From NCBI GenBank assembly GCA_036339995.1, contig JAYYZW010000102.1:1-54172 (forward strand): DNA of 54,172 nt, in the 5' to 3' direction. The notes below the pieces were generated by a model. The model did no database searches and was not told where the DNA came from. It saw only the letters and a program-made list of their open reading frames with translations. The position numbers and the translations under genes were made by a program. Numbering within the stretch: the stretch's first letter is position 1; every line of letters begins with the position of its first letter. Shown here in pieces: positions 53,746 to 54,172 of the stretch. The stretch comes from JAYYZW01 sp036339995 (GTDB taxonomy: Bacteria; Pseudomonadota; Gammaproteobacteria; Ga0077536).

Positions 53746-53822
53746 GCGCCCGTAGCTCAGTTGGATAGAGTACCTGGCTACGAACTAGGGGGTCGGGGGT
53801 TCGAATCCCTCCGGGCGCGCCA
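53746..53822 (+). tRNA. tRNA-Arg (anticodon ACG)
   Basis: A 77-base tRNA with CCA encoded. Acceptor GCGCCCG pairs with CGGGCGC; the anticodon loop CTACGAA gives ACG; the anticodon stem CCTGG/CTAGG has one G-U pair; the T arm is GGGGGTTCGAATCCCTC. It is about 90% alike to the tRNA-Arg at 26421. Its 3' end is one base from the stop of the truncated pilin on the other strand. Confidence 0.97.
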
Positions 53823-53823
53823 A

Positions 53824-53955
53824 CTAAGTAAGGTTCCGTTCGGTGCCCTTGCCGTAACTCGGCACGGCGATTAACGCGAGGATGCCGAGGACGGCCACAA
53901 CTATCATCAGTTCAATCAAGGAGAATCCCTTCTGGTATCGGATTGTTTTTTTCAT
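53824..53955 (-). pseudogene. Truncated type IV pilin (N-terminal 43 residues)
   Basis: On the minus strand an ATG at 53955 opens MKKTIRYQKGFSLIELMIVV, then the pilin helix AVLGILALIAVPSY, followed by the unrelated GKGTERNLT and a stop at 53824. The prepilin peptidase site is KG^FSLIE. Normal pilins run to about 130 residues or more. The loss of homology after VPSY and the stop one base from the tRNA 3' end suggest that the gene was cut by a rearrangement at the tRNA. A very short pilin-like protein is less likely. Confidence 0.75.
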
Positions 53956-53963
53956 AAGCCGCG

Positions 53964-54172
53964 TCACTGAGCACCAGGCAATTGTTGAAGGCCTTCCTCT
54001 TCGTCGTTTTCATCGGCGAGAATCGGCAACTCATCAAGCAGCTGAATGCGAAGTACGTACACTTCCTGGCCACGCAACTCACGTAGGAACTTCACCGGTG
54101 TGCCCGGCTTAATCTGTGCGGCGTTTGAAAGCGGCACGCCGGATATGTCGCGTACGCGGAGCGTATTGCTGA
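53964..54172 (-). CDS. C-terminal part of an unknown protein (cut by window edge)
   Basis: A minus-strand frame without stop enters at the right edge and ends at TGA 53964, 9 bases before the pilin ATG. The 68 visible residues include GVPLSNAAQIKPGTPVKFL, VYVLRIQLLDELPILADEND and the acidic end EEEGLQQLPGAQ. I do not recognise it. Its closeness to the pilin start suggests one operon, perhaps related to pili or secretion; that is inference. Confidence 0.6.
   Translation of the reverse strand, partial: SNTLRVRDISGVPLSNAAQIKPGTPVKFLRELRGQEVYVLRIQLLDELPILADENDEEEGLQQLPGAQ

Noticed and set aside
26421..53822. A 27-kb genomic island bounded by the two tRNA-Arg genes
   Set aside because: The interval holds core functions (cysDNC, korAB), no integrase, and both tRNAs are intact and differ in anticodon; they are paralogues, not attL/attR copies.

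Overview
The window is GC-rich, densely coded bacterial chromosome with about 45 protein genes, two tRNA-Arg genes, one cobalamin riboswitch and four pairs of REP-type palindromes. A heterotrophic gammaproteobacterium fits best. The supporting signs are REP palindromes with a GTAGGAG tail like those of Pseudomonas and Xanthomonas, a CysD/CysNC sulfate-activation operon, a DUF485-ActP pair, PEP-CTERM-associated genes and a type IV pilin fragment. This placement is inference; the window holds no rRNA or other phylogenetic marker.

Layout. 1-11.0 kb: small-molecule and amino-acid catabolism (an OsmC-family start at the left edge, a phytanoyl-CoA-type dioxygenase, an ornithine cyclodeaminase-family enzyme, fumarylacetoacetase, a class I glutamine amidotransferase, an exported DUF1501/DUF1800 pair, and two divergent amidohydrolases). 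11.2-14.2 kb: a sirtuin, a polytopic membrane protein and an HU-like protein. 14.5-19.4 kb: a cobalamin riboswitch and BtuB-like receptor, a DadA-like dehydrogenase, a zinc-ribbon protein and an SMP-30 hydrolase. 19.5-26.3 kb: an orphan PEP-CTERM tail, an OFA-family transporter, a TlpA-like thioredoxin, a broken REC/Hpt signalling gene, a MetE-like methyltransferase and an acetate-type symporter. 26.4-27.0 kb: tRNA-Arg(UCG) next to what looks like a degraded type I restriction gene end.

27.0-36.1 kb: two minus-strand operons. The first is cysD-cysNC-DUF2061, in which CysD carries an unexplained N-terminal extension of about 200 residues. The second encodes a 2-oxoacid:ferredoxin oxidoreductase (alpha/gamma and beta subunits) with an FAD/4Fe-4S partner. 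36.3-41.6 kb: a putative zincin, a tryptophan-tryptophylquinone (TTQ) amine dehydrogenase operon (large subunit, MauE, MauD, light subunit, cytochrome c), and a divergent zinc alcohol dehydrogenase. 41.9-53.6 kb: a cell-surface glycan or glycolipid cluster (GT2 transferase, two polytopic glycosyltransferase-like proteins, a flippase-like protein, a FemAB-like protein, a polysaccharide deacetylase, two methyltransferases and an FAD monooxygenase), interspersed with a luciferase-like oxidoreductase and a PxpA-like protein. 53.7-54.2 kb: tRNA-Arg(ACG), a truncated pilin and the end of an unknown gene.

There is no CRISPR array, complete prophage or intact defence system. I see no plainly new multi-gene system. 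The strongest leads are the extended CysD with its nearly leaderless promoter and nested inverted repeats, the amine dehydrogenase operon without a visible MauG, the duplicated RAELDxLFG motif in a zinc-ribbon protein, and the two tRNA-Arg genes that each abut a truncated gene.
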